Shown: positions 8,565 through 16,857, counted from the stretch's first letter. The stretch is 22,607 bases of DNA from Wocania_A sp964021735 (GCF_964021735.1 NZ_CAXIBN010000034.1:1-22607), one strand, 5' to 3'. Notes: generated from the letters alone by a model not told the origin. Made by a program: numbers and translations.

Positions 8565-8638
8565 CTTGGTTTTTTGTTATTTTGAAATAGTAAAGTTAAT
8601 TATTTAGAAGTATATTTACACTTTAAAATTAACACATT

Positions 8639-9247
8639 ATGTTTACAAGTAAAGCCAATAAAATTTTTCAAGACGTTATAGAAAAATATCATGTAATTAA
8701 CACGGTAGACCAACCTTTTATTAATGTTTATAACAAAGACACAAATTTGTTAGAACATTTATTATACAGAAAATGTTGGATTGATACGGTGCAATGGCAT
8801 TACGAAGACATTATTCGCGACCCACAAATTGATCCTGTTGCAGCTTTAACTTTAAAACGACAAATTGATGCATCAAATCAAGATAGAACCGATATGGTGG
8901 AATATATTGATAGCTATTTTCTCGAAAAATATAAAGATGTTACGGTAAAAAGTGATGCTACTATTAACACCGAAAGTCCAGCTTGGGGTGTTGATAGGTT
9001 ATCTATTTTAGCATTGAAAGTATATCATATGAATGAAGAAGCGACAAGAACGGATGCTTCTGATTCGCATAGAGCAGCTTGCCAAACAAAGTTAAATGTT
9101 TTATTAGAACAACGTGTAGATTTATCTACAGCCATCGATACACTTTTAAGCGACATTGAAAAAGGTGATAAATACATGAAGGTTTACAAGCAAATGAAGA
9201 TGTACAATGATGATGAGTTAAATCCTGTATTGCGTTCGCAGAAATAA
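8639..9247 (+). CDS. DUF4254 family protein
   Basis: A 202-residue soluble, probably mostly helical protein with no signal peptide or membrane segment. It matches the DUF4254 family in length and in the stretches LYRKCWIDTVQWHYED (62-77) and IDASNQDRTD (91-100). The function is unknown. It is followed on the same strand by a family 9 glycosyltransferase gene after 74 bases, so a role near lipopolysaccharide core or glycan assembly is a reasonable guess from context only. A TATATTTA at 8611-8618 may serve as the -7 promoter box; the last base differs from the usual TAnnTTTG and no -33 TTG is seen at normal spacing. Confidence 0.85.
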   Translation: MFTSKANKIFQDVIEKYHVINTVDQPFINVYNKDTNLLEHLLYRKCWIDTVQWHYEDIIRDPQIDPVAALTLKRQIDASNQDRTDMVEYIDSYFLEKYKDVTVKSDATINTESPAWGVDRLSILALKVYHMNEEATRTDASDSHRAACQTKLNVLLEQRVDLSTAIDTLLSDIEKGDKYMKVYKQMKMYNDDELNPVLRSQK

Positions 9248-9286
9248 GTTATAAGATTATTATTTTTCTTTTAAAGGAAAGTTGGA

Positions 9287-9309
9287 TTTCAATTTATTAA
9301 AAATTGAAA
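9287..9309 (+). other. Perfect AT-rich inverted repeat upstream of the GT9 gene
   Basis: Arms TTTCAATTT (9287-9295) and AAATTGAAA (9301-9309) are perfect complements around a 5-base loop, ending 12 bases before the GT9 ATG. No U tract follows, so it is not an intrinsic terminator. It could form a hairpin in the mRNA leader or be a protein-binding palindrome. Confidence 0.4.
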
Positions 9310-9321
9310 GACGGAAAGGTT

Positions 9322-10344
9322 ATGCCAAAACCATCAAAAGATATCCTAGTTATTCGTCTCTCTGCTATGGGCGATGTCGCTATGACGGTTCCTATTTTGT
9401 GTGCTTTATCACAACAACATCCCGATGTTAAAATAACCGTTTTAACAAAACCCTTTTTCGCACCTTTTTTTAGAGGTTTACAGAATGTTACTGTTTTTCC
9501 AGTTGAGGTTAAAGAAAAACATAAAGGCGTTTTCGGGCTTTACAAATTAGCGAGACAACTTAACAGAGACAATCATTTTTATGCTATTGCCGATTTACAT
9601 AATGTTTTAAGAAGCAAAATTTTAAAAAAGTTTATTCGGTGCAAGCGCTTTGTTTCCGTTGATAAAGGCAGAAAAGAAAAACGTCTTTTAACTTCTGGAA
9701 AAGCATTCAAACAACTTAAAACTACACATCAACGCTACGCCGATGTTTTTCAAACATTGGGTTTTCCTTTAGATTTAACCAAACCAACATTTCCTAAAAA
9801 AGCAGATTTAAATCAAAACCTCCAATTAATTTTAGGTGAAGATTCTAAAAAAAGAATTGGGATTGCTCCTTTTGCGGCTCACGAAGGAAAGATGTATCCT
9901 TTAGATTTAATGAAACAAGTTATTGAAATCCTTTCAAAAGATTATAAAGTGATTTTATTTGGTGGTGGAACTCATGAAATAGATTTATTAAATGGTTTTG
10001 AAAATGAATTTAACAATGTTATCAATATTTCAGGAAAATTAACGCTTGATGAAGAAATGGACATAATTTCAAACCTAGATGTGATGCTTTCTATGGATTC
10101 TGGGAATGCGCATATTGCTGCTATGTTAGGTGTAAAAGTAGTTACTATTTGGGGTGTTACACATCCATTTGCTGGTTTTGCGCCATTTAATCAACCCGAG
10201 GATTATGCATTGCTTGCCGATAGAAATCAATATCCTAAAATACCAACCTCAATTTACGGGAATAAATACCCAGAATATTACAAAGAAGCTTCACGAAGTA
10301 TTACTCCAGAAACTATAGTTAATAAAATTGTATCTATTATCTAA
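9322..10344 (+). CDS. Family 9 glycosyltransferase (ADP-heptose:LPS heptosyltransferase-like)
   Basis: The 340-residue protein is a GT-B enzyme of family 9, which usually transfers heptose from an ADP-sugar to the inner core of lipopolysaccharide on the cytoplasmic face. It opens with ILVIRLSAMGDVAMTVPIL (8-26), the N-terminal family signature, then GIAPFAAHEGK (180-190), FGGGTHE in the next strand, and the C-terminal donor-binding MDSGNAHIAA (258-267). Length is typical. A TTG six codons upstream is in frame, but the ATG at 9322 is preferred: it gives the normal distance to the first strand and has a purine-rich GGAAAGG just before it. It probably forms an operon with the DUF4254 gene. Donor specificity is not determined by these motifs. 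Confidence 0.88.
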   Translation: MPKPSKDILVIRLSAMGDVAMTVPILCALSQQHPDVKITVLTKPFFAPFFRGLQNVTVFPVEVKEKHKGVFGLYKLARQLNRDNHFYAIADLHNVLRSKILKKFIRCKRFVSVDKGRKEKRLLTSGKAFKQLKTTHQRYADVFQTLGFPLDLTKPTFPKKADLNQNLQLILGEDSKKRIGIAPFAAHEGKMYPLDLMKQVIEILSKDYKVILFGGGTHEIDLLNGFENEFNNVINISGKLTLDEEMDIISNLDVMLSMDSGNAHIAAMLGVKVVTIWGVTHPFAGFAPFNQPEDYALLADRNQYPKIPTSIYGNKYPEYYKEASRSITPETIVNKIVSII

Positions 10345-10350
10345 CAGCGA

Positions 10351-10376
10351 AGCGATCTAAAGTTTAGCGTCTTTTT
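10351..10376 (+). terminator. Weak terminator-like hairpin after the GT9 gene
   Basis: In the 32-base gap between convergent genes, CTAA (10357-10360) can pair with TTAG (10364-10367), extended by GCG with CGT after a two-base bulge, then CTTTTTC follows. The stem is imperfect and short, so this is only a candidate. Confidence 0.25.
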
Positions 10377-11432
10377 CTAGACATCATCATAATCAATAAC
10401 AAGTGTTGGCGTTGTTGGATGTGCTTGACAAGTTAAAATTAAGCCTTCGGCAACTTCACTTTCTGTTAAAATATTATTTTGCCTCATCGTCGCTTCACCT
10501 TCTGTAATACGAGCAATACAACTGCTGCAAATACCACCTTGACAAGAATATGGCGCATCTAAATCTTCATCTAGAGCCGCTTCAAGTACGGTTTGTTTGG
10601 CAGACATTTCGAAAGTTGTTGTTTCATCATCAACTACAACGGTTATTTTGGTTTTTCCGCTAGGAGTAACATCTTCTTCAATTTCAGCAGGTTTCGCCGC
10701 TTTAAAAAGTTCAAAATGAATACGGTTTTCATCAATATCATGTTCAGTTAAAACATCTTTTACCATATGAATCATGGCTTCTGGCCCACATAAATAATAA
10801 GCATCAACATCAATATGTTTGTGCTTATTTTTCATGACGTAGTTAACCGTGCTTTTTTCAATGCGACCAAAAATAGCATCGTCTTCATCAGCTTGACTAA
10901 ATACAAATTGAATAGAAAAACGATCTTTATATTGATGTTGAAGTTCTAATAGTTCATTTAAAAACATGGTGTCTTCAGTAGTTTTATTACCAAAAACTAA
11001 AATAACTTTACTTAAAACTTCTTCTTCTAAAGCACATTTAATAATGCTTAAAATAGGTGTTATACCGCTTCCTGCAGCAAATGCTGCTATGTTTTTGGTT
11101 TTAGAATCGTTAGGCTCGAAAACAAAGCGTCCTTTTGGGGGAGCAACGTCTAAAGTATCACCAATTTGTAATGTGTTGTTAGCATAAGCAGAAAAAGTAC
11201 CGTCTTTAACTTCTTTTACGGCAACCTTTATCTCACCACTTTTAGGCGAAGAACAAAGTGAATAATCGCGACGCACTTCGTGTCCGTCAATTTCTGTTTT
11301 TAGGGTAATATACTGTCCAGCTTTAAAAGCAAAAGTATCGTTTAAATTTTCAGGAATGTTAAAACTAATGCTTATGGCTTTACTAGTTTCTCTTTTTATT
11401 TCTTTTATGGAGAGTTTATAAAATGATGACAT
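10377..11432 (-). CDS. PaaE-type NAD(P)H-dependent flavin and [2Fe-2S] oxidoreductase
   Basis: A 351-residue electron-transfer protein of the class IA oxygenase-reductase type: FAD domain, NAD(P)H domain, then plant-type ferredoxin. The FAD motif RDYSLCSSP is at 55-63, the nucleotide-binding GSGITP at 121-126 and YLCGP at 213-217. The ferredoxin domain (about 262-351) has cysteines C297, C302, C305 and C335 in the CX4CX2CX29C spacing of a [2Fe-2S] cluster. It is the architecture of PaaE, the reductase of phenylacetyl-CoA epoxidase, but no paaABCD genes are near, so it may serve another oxygenase or desaturase. It is convergent with the GT9 gene and divergent from the ABC exporter genes, and looks monocistronic. 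The ATG lies just downstream of a TATTTTTG box. Confidence 0.9.
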   Translation of the reverse strand: MSSFYKLSIKEIKRETSKAISISFNIPENLNDTFAFKAGQYITLKTEIDGHEVRRDYSLCSSPKSGEIKVAVKEVKDGTFSAYANNTLQIGDTLDVAPPKGRFVFEPNDSKTKNIAAFAAGSGITPILSIIKCALEEEVLSKVILVFGNKTTEDTMFLNELLELQHQYKDRFSIQFVFSQADEDDAIFGRIEKSTVNYVMKNKHKHIDVDAYYLCGPEAMIHMVKDVLTEHDIDENRIHFELFKAAKPAEIEEDVTPSGKTKITVVVDDETTTFEMSAKQTVLEAALDEDLDAPYSCQGGICSSCIARITEGEATMRQNNILTESEVAEGLILTCQAHPTTPTLVIDYDDV

Positions 11433-11446
11433 AAATAAATTTTTGA

Positions 11447-11454
11447 CAAAAATA
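11447..11454 (-). promoter_or_regulatory. Putative -7 element for the PaaE-type reductase gene
   Basis: On the minus strand TATTTTTG matches TAnnTTTG and ends 14 bases before the ATG at 11432, implying a very short leader. No TTG occurs at the usual -33 distance, so the call is tentative. Confidence 0.4.
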
Positions 11455-11553
11455 GTGAAGTTGGTTTTTAAATTTTAACTTTATTTGTAACAATTGCGTT
11501 AAAACGTTTACTAACCGATTGAACTAAATTTAAAAATAAAACTAACCAAAAAT

Positions 11554-13032
11554 ATGATTAAGCATTTTATAAATTTAGAATGGAAGTCCTTTTTTAGATC
11601 GGCTAGCCTTGGGAAAAGCATTGCTATTAAAATATTCATGAGCTTTATGGCTTTATATTTTATGGTTATGTTTCTTATAATGGGCTTTTTTATGGATAAA
11701 ATCTTAAATAAGGTATATCCAGATTTAGACCCAATAGTTGCTTTTAACGGTCTTTTGTTTTTTTGGATAATAGGAGATTTACTTATTAGGTTCTTTTTTC
11801 AAAAATTACCAGTTATGAGTGTTAAGCCACTACTAACACTTCCAATAAAACGAAAATCTGTAGTTAATTTTGTTTTAAGAAAATCAGCACTATCATTCAT
11901 AAATTTTTTACCACTATTCGCTATAGTTCCTTTTGGGCTTAAATTAATAGCAAACGATTACAACACATCAACCGTTTTAATTTGGATGTTTGTTATTGTG
12001 TTAATTACGCTAATCAACAATTTTTTGAATTTTATTATTGAAAGTTTATCTGCTAAAACAGAGCTTTCCTTTTTGCCAATTATTGTTTTTGTAGGCTCTC
12101 TTTTTGCATTAAATCATTTTAATATTTTAAATATAACTGAGTTACTTTCAAATGGTGTAACGGCAATTACTAAAAACCCGATTTTATTAATCATTCCAAT
12201 TTTAATTTTAATTGGGTTATATGTATATAATTTTAAAATTTTAAAGCAAAAACTGTTCTTAGATAGCGGATTAAAAACAAAAGTGAAAGAGGTAAACGCT
12301 TCAAATCTTGAGTGGACTAAAAACTTTGGAGATATAGCACCTTTTCTGCAGTTAGATTTAAAACTGATTTGGAGAAATAAACGCACTAAATCGTCAGCAT
12401 TTTTAGTGTTAATTGGCTTGTTATATGGTTTGTTTTTTTATCCGCAACCAACGTATCAAAACATGCCTTGGTTTTTTATGTTTATCGGGGTGTTTTCAAC
12501 AGGAATCTTCTTAATCAATTTTGGGCAGTTTATACCAGCTTGGGATAGCGGTTATTACAAACTCCTTATGAGCCAAAATATTAAGTATGAGCAATATTTA
12601 AAATCTAAGTTCACTTTAATGGCAGTAAGTGTAGTTGTTTTATTTGTATTAGGAATTCCGTACGTGTATTTTGGATGGAAAATTTTACTAGCGCATTTTG
12701 CGGCTGCTATTTATAATATAGGCGTTAACACACATGTAATTTTATATGGTGGTTCTTTTAACCGAAAGAAAATAGATTTAAGCCAAAAAGCAGCCTTTAA
12801 TTACCAAGGCACGGGTGCGGTACAATGGTTAATTGGTATTCCGTTGCTACTATTGCCAATGGGTTTATTTGCACTGTTTTACTTTTTAACAGGCTTTGAA
12901 ATCGCTTGTTTAATACTAGCCATATTAGGTCTAACAGGTATTGTGTTTCACCAAAAACTAATGAAAATAATTACTAAGAAATACTTAGAATCAAAATATA
13001 AAATGATCAATGCTTTTGATCAAGACAACTAA
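11554..13032 (+). CDS. DUF5687 family membrane protein, probable ABC exporter permease
   Basis: The 492-residue protein has roughly ten to twelve hydrophobic segments, including a pair in the N-terminal 80 residues (near 26-48 and 66-86) and a C-terminal pair near 430-465. It starts MIKHFINLEWKSFFRSAS, typical of the DUF5687 family in Bacteroidota, with LEWKSFFR just before the first helix. The family is found beside ABC ATPase genes and is taken to be the membrane subunit of an exporter; the substrate is unknown. The ATPase gene follows after 11 bases on the same strand, supporting a two-gene operon. I see no extracytoplasmic binding protein or catalytic motif. It is divergent from the PaaE-type reductase gene across 121 bases. 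Confidence 0.85.
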   Translation: MIKHFINLEWKSFFRSASLGKSIAIKIFMSFMALYFMVMFLIMGFFMDKILNKVYPDLDPIVAFNGLLFFWIIGDLLIRFFFQKLPVMSVKPLLTLPIKRKSVVNFVLRKSALSFINFLPLFAIVPFGLKLIANDYNTSTVLIWMFVIVLITLINNFLNFIIESLSAKTELSFLPIIVFVGSLFALNHFNILNITELLSNGVTAITKNPILLIIPILILIGLYVYNFKILKQKLFLDSGLKTKVKEVNASNLEWTKNFGDIAPFLQLDLKLIWRNKRTKSSAFLVLIGLLYGLFFYPQPTYQNMPWFFMFIGVFSTGIFLINFGQFIPAWDSGYYKLLMSQNIKYEQYLKSKFTLMAVSVVVLFVLGIPYVYFGWKILLAHFAAAIYNIGVNTHVILYGGSFNRKKIDLSQKAAFNYQGTGAVQWLIGIPLLLLPMGLFALFYFLTGFEIACLILAILGLTGIVFHQKLMKIITKKYLESKYKMINAFDQDN

Positions 13033-13043
13033 AAGAAAACATT

Positions 13044-13751
13044 ATGATTACAACATCAAATCTTTCAAAAAAATACAGCAACAATATTGTTTTAAATATA
13101 GAAAACTTAGACATTCCTAAAGGACAAAGCTTTGGATTGGTAGGGAATAATGGTGCGGGAAAAACCACGTATTTTAGTTTGCTTTTAGATTTAATTCAGC
13201 CCACAACCGGATATATTGAAAACAACAATATTAAGGTAAATGAAAGTGAAGATTGGAAACCGTTCACCTCAGCTTTTATTGATGAAAGCTTTTTAATTGG
13301 TTATTTAACGGCTGAAGAATATTTTTATTTTATTGGTGAATTACGCGGACAAAACAGAGCCGATGTTAATAGGTTGGTAAGCCAATTTGAAGATTTTTTT
13401 CACGGAGAAATTCTGGGTCAAAAAAAATATTTACGAGATTTAAGTAAAGGAAACCAAAAAAAGGCAGGTATAGTCGCTGCGCTTATTGGTAACCCCGAAG
13501 TTATTATTTTAGATGAACCTTTTGCAAACTTGGACCCCACAACACAAATTCGATTAAAAGGCATTATTAAAGATTTAGCCGAAAAGCAAGGGGTTACGGT
13601 ATTAATTTCCAGTCACGATTTAATGCATGTAACCGATGTTTGCGAACGTATTGTAGTGCTTGAAAAAGGTGAAATAGTTAAAGATTTAGCAACAAGTGAA
13701 GCCACTTTAAAAGAACTTGAAGCACATTTTTCGGGAACTGAGGCAGTTTAA
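13044..13751 (+). CDS. ABC transporter ATP-binding protein (partner of DUF5687 permease)
   Basis: This 235-residue ATPase has Walker A GNNGAGKTT (34-42), signature LSKGNQKK (133-140, in place of LSGGQ), Walker B VIILDEP (153-159), the NLD D-loop and the switch histidine H191 in ISSHD. It would energise export through the adjacent DUF5687 membrane protein, most likely as a homodimer, since only one ATPase gene is present. The Q-loop glutamine expected about nine residues before the LT of the helical domain seems to be replaced by D80 (sequence SAFIDESF). The start ATG is 11 bases after the permease stop. Length is on the short side of normal, with no extra regulatory domain. Confidence 0.92.
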   Translation: MITTSNLSKKYSNNIVLNIENLDIPKGQSFGLVGNNGAGKTTYFSLLLDLIQPTTGYIENNNIKVNESEDWKPFTSAFIDESFLIGYLTAEEYFYFIGELRGQNRADVNRLVSQFEDFFHGEILGQKKYLRDLSKGNQKKAGIVAALIGNPEVIILDEPFANLDPTTQIRLKGIIKDLAEKQGVTVLISSHDLMHVTDVCERIVVLEKGEIVKDLATSEATLKELEAHFSGTEAV

Positions 13752-13856
13752 AAGCCAATTGATTTTTATAGCTAAATCCAAAAAGATGCTTATTTTTACG
13801 ATATCGAATAATAATAACTGTACTTTTAAGTTATTTATTAGATTAAAAAACTAGCA

Positions 13857-16415
13857 TTGAAAGGATTTATAAAACCCATATTATTCATAATATTTTCTGC
13901 TATTTTAGTAACAGGTTGTTCCAGAAAAAAAAACACCTTCCTTACTAGAAATTACCACGCAGTTACTACCGAATTTAATACCCTTTACAATGGCTATTTA
14001 GCATTAGAGGAAGGCAGAAAAACCCTAAACGAAAGTTATGCCGATAATTATTGGGACATTCTTCCTATCGAGCGTATGCAAATCCAAGAAGAGGTTGTAC
14101 TACCTGGGCAATCTAAAAACGAAAATTTTAATAGAGCCGAAGAAAAAGCGGTAAAAGCTATTCAAAAACACAGTATAAGTATTGAAGGCAAAGAGAAAAA
14201 TCCGCAAATAGACGAGGCGTATTTATTGTTGGGAAAGGCGCGTTATTTCGATCAGCGTTTTGTACCGGCATTGGCGGCGTTTAATAATATTCTTAATAAA
14301 TATCCTACCAGTGATAAAATAAATCAAGTTAAAATTTGGCGTGAAAAAGCCAATATCCGTTTAGATAATAACGAAATTGCTATAAAAAAATTAAAACGCT
14401 TATTGGACGAAGAAGAGCTGGATGATCAAGATTTAGCCGATGCTACTTCTATATTAGCACAAGCGTATTTAAACACCAAATCTGTAGATAGTGCTATTAC
14501 ACAAATAGAAATTGCTGCCAACGCTACAAAAAATAATGACGAACGAGGACGTTATCGTTTTATTCAAGGACAACTCTATAACACATTAGGTTATAAAGAC
14601 AGTGCTAATATAGCATTTGATAAGGTTATTGAACTCAATAGAAAAACGCCTCGAATTTACATGATAAGTGCACATATCGAAAAAATTAAAAATTTCGATT
14701 ATAAAACTGAAGATAAAATAGCGCTTTTAGAACATCTTAATGAACTTGAAGAAAATAGAGAAAACAGACCGTATTTAGATAAGATTTATCATCAAATTGG
14801 CGAGTATCATTTAAACAATCAATCAGATTCTTTAGCAGTGGCTTATTATAATAAATCGTTGCGTACCAATTCGCAAGATAAATTGTTAAGAGCTAAAAAT
14901 TATCAAACCCTTGGCGATATGAGTTTTGATACCTCTAGATATGAAATCGCTGGTAATTATTACGATAGTACGATGACAAATTTGCTATTAAACTCTAAAC
15001 CATATCGTATTATTAAAAGGAAGCGAGACAATTTAGAAGATGTTATCTATTATGAAAACGTAGCTCGTGTAAACGACAGTGTTTTACAATTAGTAAACTT
15101 ATCTGAAACGGAAAGATTAGAATATTTTGAGTCGTTTGTTGAAACTTTAAAAGTTAAAGCCGAAGAAGAAAAGGAAAAAGCCGAAGCTGCAGAACGCAAC
15201 ACAGGCTTAGCAACGATTAATAATAAAATTGGAGGACAAGCACAAAATAATGCTACACCAAATCAAGCTACTTTATTTTATTTTTATAACCCCACTACAG
15301 TGGCGTATGGAAAAAATGAGTTTATTAAAATTTGGGGCAACAGAACGTTAGAAGATAATTGGAGATGGTCTAACAAAACAATTTCAGGTACAGGAAATTC
15401 TGTATCAGACATTAGTATAGTAGCTTCCGCATCGGATGAAGAACGGTTCGATCCGGAGTATTACATTTCTAAAATTCCTTCCGAAGGGAAAGTAATTGAT
15501 AGTATTTCAAAAGATCGCAATTTTGCATATTATCAACTAGGACTCATTTACAAAGAGAAGTTTAAAGAATACCATTTAGCAAAAAGCAAATTTCAAAACT
15601 TACTAAACAGTAATCCAGAAGAACGATTGATAGTGCCGTCAAAGTATAATCTATATAAGATTTATGAATTACTAGGGGAAGGTGATGAAGCTTCCATTGC
15701 TAAAAATGAGATTATTACAAACTATCCAGAATCGCGCTACGCTACCATTTTAAACAATCTAGATTTAGCTAGCTTAAAAGATGAGAATAGCCCTGAAAAT
15801 GTATATGAAAACGTATACGCTCAGCATAAAAATCAAGAATACGAAGAAGTAATATCTAAATGCGAAACTTATATAAATGCGTTTGATGGTGATCCCATAG
15901 TTTCAAAATTTGAACTTTTAAAAGCCACGGCAATAGGTAGGTTATTTGGTTACGATGCTTATAAAAAAGCCATTAATTATGTAGCCATTACATTTGCTAA
16001 CACACCAGAAGGTCTGCAAGCACAAAAGATAGAGTCTGAGGTTTTACCAAAAATAGCAAGTACTGATTTTGTTGAAGAAATCGACGATGTTTCAACCAAC
16101 TTTAAAGTGATTTATAAATTTGAAAACTCAAATTCTGATAACATAGAAGCTTTCAAAAAAACTTTAGATACTGTTTTAGAAAACATAAAATATTACGCTT
16201 TAAAAACATCAGTTGATGTTTATAACCCAAACACTACATTCGTTATTATTCATGGTTTAAAAAATGCTCAAGTTGCTAAAACATTCGACCAATTATTAAC
16301 CAAAGAAGATAGCCGAAAAATAACCGAACCTTATTTTGCAATATCATCTGCAAATTATCAAATCGTCCAGATTCATAAAAATTTGGACACGTATTTAAAC
16401 ATCAGTAATAATTAA
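13857..16415 (+). CDS. sprE: Type IX secretion / gliding motility lipoprotein SprE (PorW)
   Basis: An 852-residue lipoprotein with a signal peptide and lipobox ILVTG-C, the acylated cysteine being residue 21. The mature part starts with SRKKNTFLTRNYHA and has many helical hairpins of tetratricopeptide type (for example 144-163, 222-260, 305-345, 555-580). A short charged coiled coil (about 433-447) leads to the hallmark block FYFYNPTTVAYGKNEF with WGNRTLEDNWRWS (about 473-510), typical of SprE/PorW. In the type IX secretion system PorW is reported to connect the PorK/PorN ring with the outer-membrane translocon, and SprE loss impairs secretion and gliding. The start is TTG: an in-frame stop lies six codons upstream with no ATG between, and the TTG gives a well-formed signal peptide. 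A bactofilin gene follows after 13 bases. Confidence 0.9.
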   Translation: MKGFIKPILFIIFSAILVTGCSRKKNTFLTRNYHAVTTEFNTLYNGYLALEEGRKTLNESYADNYWDILPIERMQIQEEVVLPGQSKNENFNRAEEKAVKAIQKHSISIEGKEKNPQIDEAYLLLGKARYFDQRFVPALAAFNNILNKYPTSDKINQVKIWREKANIRLDNNEIAIKKLKRLLDEEELDDQDLADATSILAQAYLNTKSVDSAITQIEIAANATKNNDERGRYRFIQGQLYNTLGYKDSANIAFDKVIELNRKTPRIYMISAHIEKIKNFDYKTEDKIALLEHLNELEENRENRPYLDKIYHQIGEYHLNNQSDSLAVAYYNKSLRTNSQDKLLRAKNYQTLGDMSFDTSRYEIAGNYYDSTMTNLLLNSKPYRIIKRKRDNLEDVIYYENVARVNDSVLQLVNLSETERLEYFESFVETLKVKAEEEKEKAEAAERNTGLATINNKIGGQAQNNATPNQATLFYFYNPTTVAYGKNEFIKIWGNRTLEDNWRWSNKTISGTGNSVSDISIVASASDEERFDPEYYISKIPSEGKVIDSISKDRNFAYYQLGLIYKEKFKEYHLAKSKFQNLLNSNPEERLIVPSKYNLYKIYELLGEGDEASIAKNEIITNYPESRYATILNNLDLASLKDENSPENVYENVYAQHKNQEYEEVISKCETYINAFDGDPIVSKFELLKATAIGRLFGYDAYKKAINYVAITFANTPEGLQAQKIESEVLPKIASTDFVEEIDDVSTNFKVIYKFENSNSDNIEAFKKTLDTVLENIKYYALKTSVDVYNPNTTFVIIHGLKNAQVAKTFDQLLTKEDSRKITEPYFAISSANYQIVQIHKNLDTYLNISNN

Positions 16416-16428
16416 AATTAATAACATT

Positions 16429-16857
16429 ATGTTCTCTGATAATAAAAAAGATAAAAACATGGTAGAAGGAACATCGAGTCAAAATATTATATCTCAAGGC
16501 ACTAAAATTGTAGGAGACTTTAATAGCGAAGGCGATTTTAGAGTAGATGGGATTATAGAAGGTAATATAAAAACCACCGGAAAAGTAGTTGTAGGTAAAG
16601 CAGGTTTTATAAAAGGAACCTTGCAAGGAACCGATGCTTATTTTGAAGGTAAGTTTTCAGGAAAGCTATCGTTATCTGGCACACTTACATTAAAAACAGC
16701 AGCGCATATTGAAGGCGAAGTAATTGTTGGAAAACTTGCGGTTGAACCAGGGGCAACATTTAATGTGACCTGTATTATGAAAGGCACTGTAAAAGAAATG
16801 AATAAAAGTGGACAGCAACAACCAAAAACACAGTCAGAAACCGAAAAGACAGCTTAA
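16429..16857 (+). CDS. Bactofilin (polymer-forming cytoskeletal protein)
   Basis: The 142-residue protein has the bactofilin beta-helix core at about 17-122, with regularly spaced glycine/hydrophobic repeats such as GTKIVGDFNSEGDFRVDG, IEGNIKTTGKVVVG and AHIEGEVIVGKLAVEPG, flanked by a short polar N-terminus and a low-complexity, Gln/Lys-rich tail (125-142). Bactofilins polymerise without nucleotide into filaments that scaffold cell-shape or envelope machinery in the cytoplasm, often at the membrane. It starts with ATG 13 bases after sprE and its last 50 bases overlap the following AtpZ-like gene in another frame. Co-transcription with sprE is likely; a functional link with type IX secretion is inference. 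Confidence 0.93.
   Translation: MFSDNKKDKNMVEGTSSQNIISQGTKIVGDFNSEGDFRVDGIIEGNIKTTGKVVVGKAGFIKGTLQGTDAYFEGKFSGKLSLSGTLTLKTAAHIEGEVIVGKLAVEPGATFNVTCIMKGTVKEMNKSGQQQPKTQSETEKTA

Noticed and set aside
13752..13856. Search for a terminator and promoter between the ABC ATPase and sprE
   Set aside because: Only near-consensus boxes TATTTTTA (13791) and TACTTTTA (13821) are seen, without a -33 TTG at the right distance, and no stable stem; not listed as features.
16402..16626. Minus-strand frame of 74 codons opposite the bactofilin gene
   Set aside because: It is fully explained as the complement of the sprE end and the bactofilin N-terminal half, with no recognisable protein features beyond hydrophobicity from AT richness.
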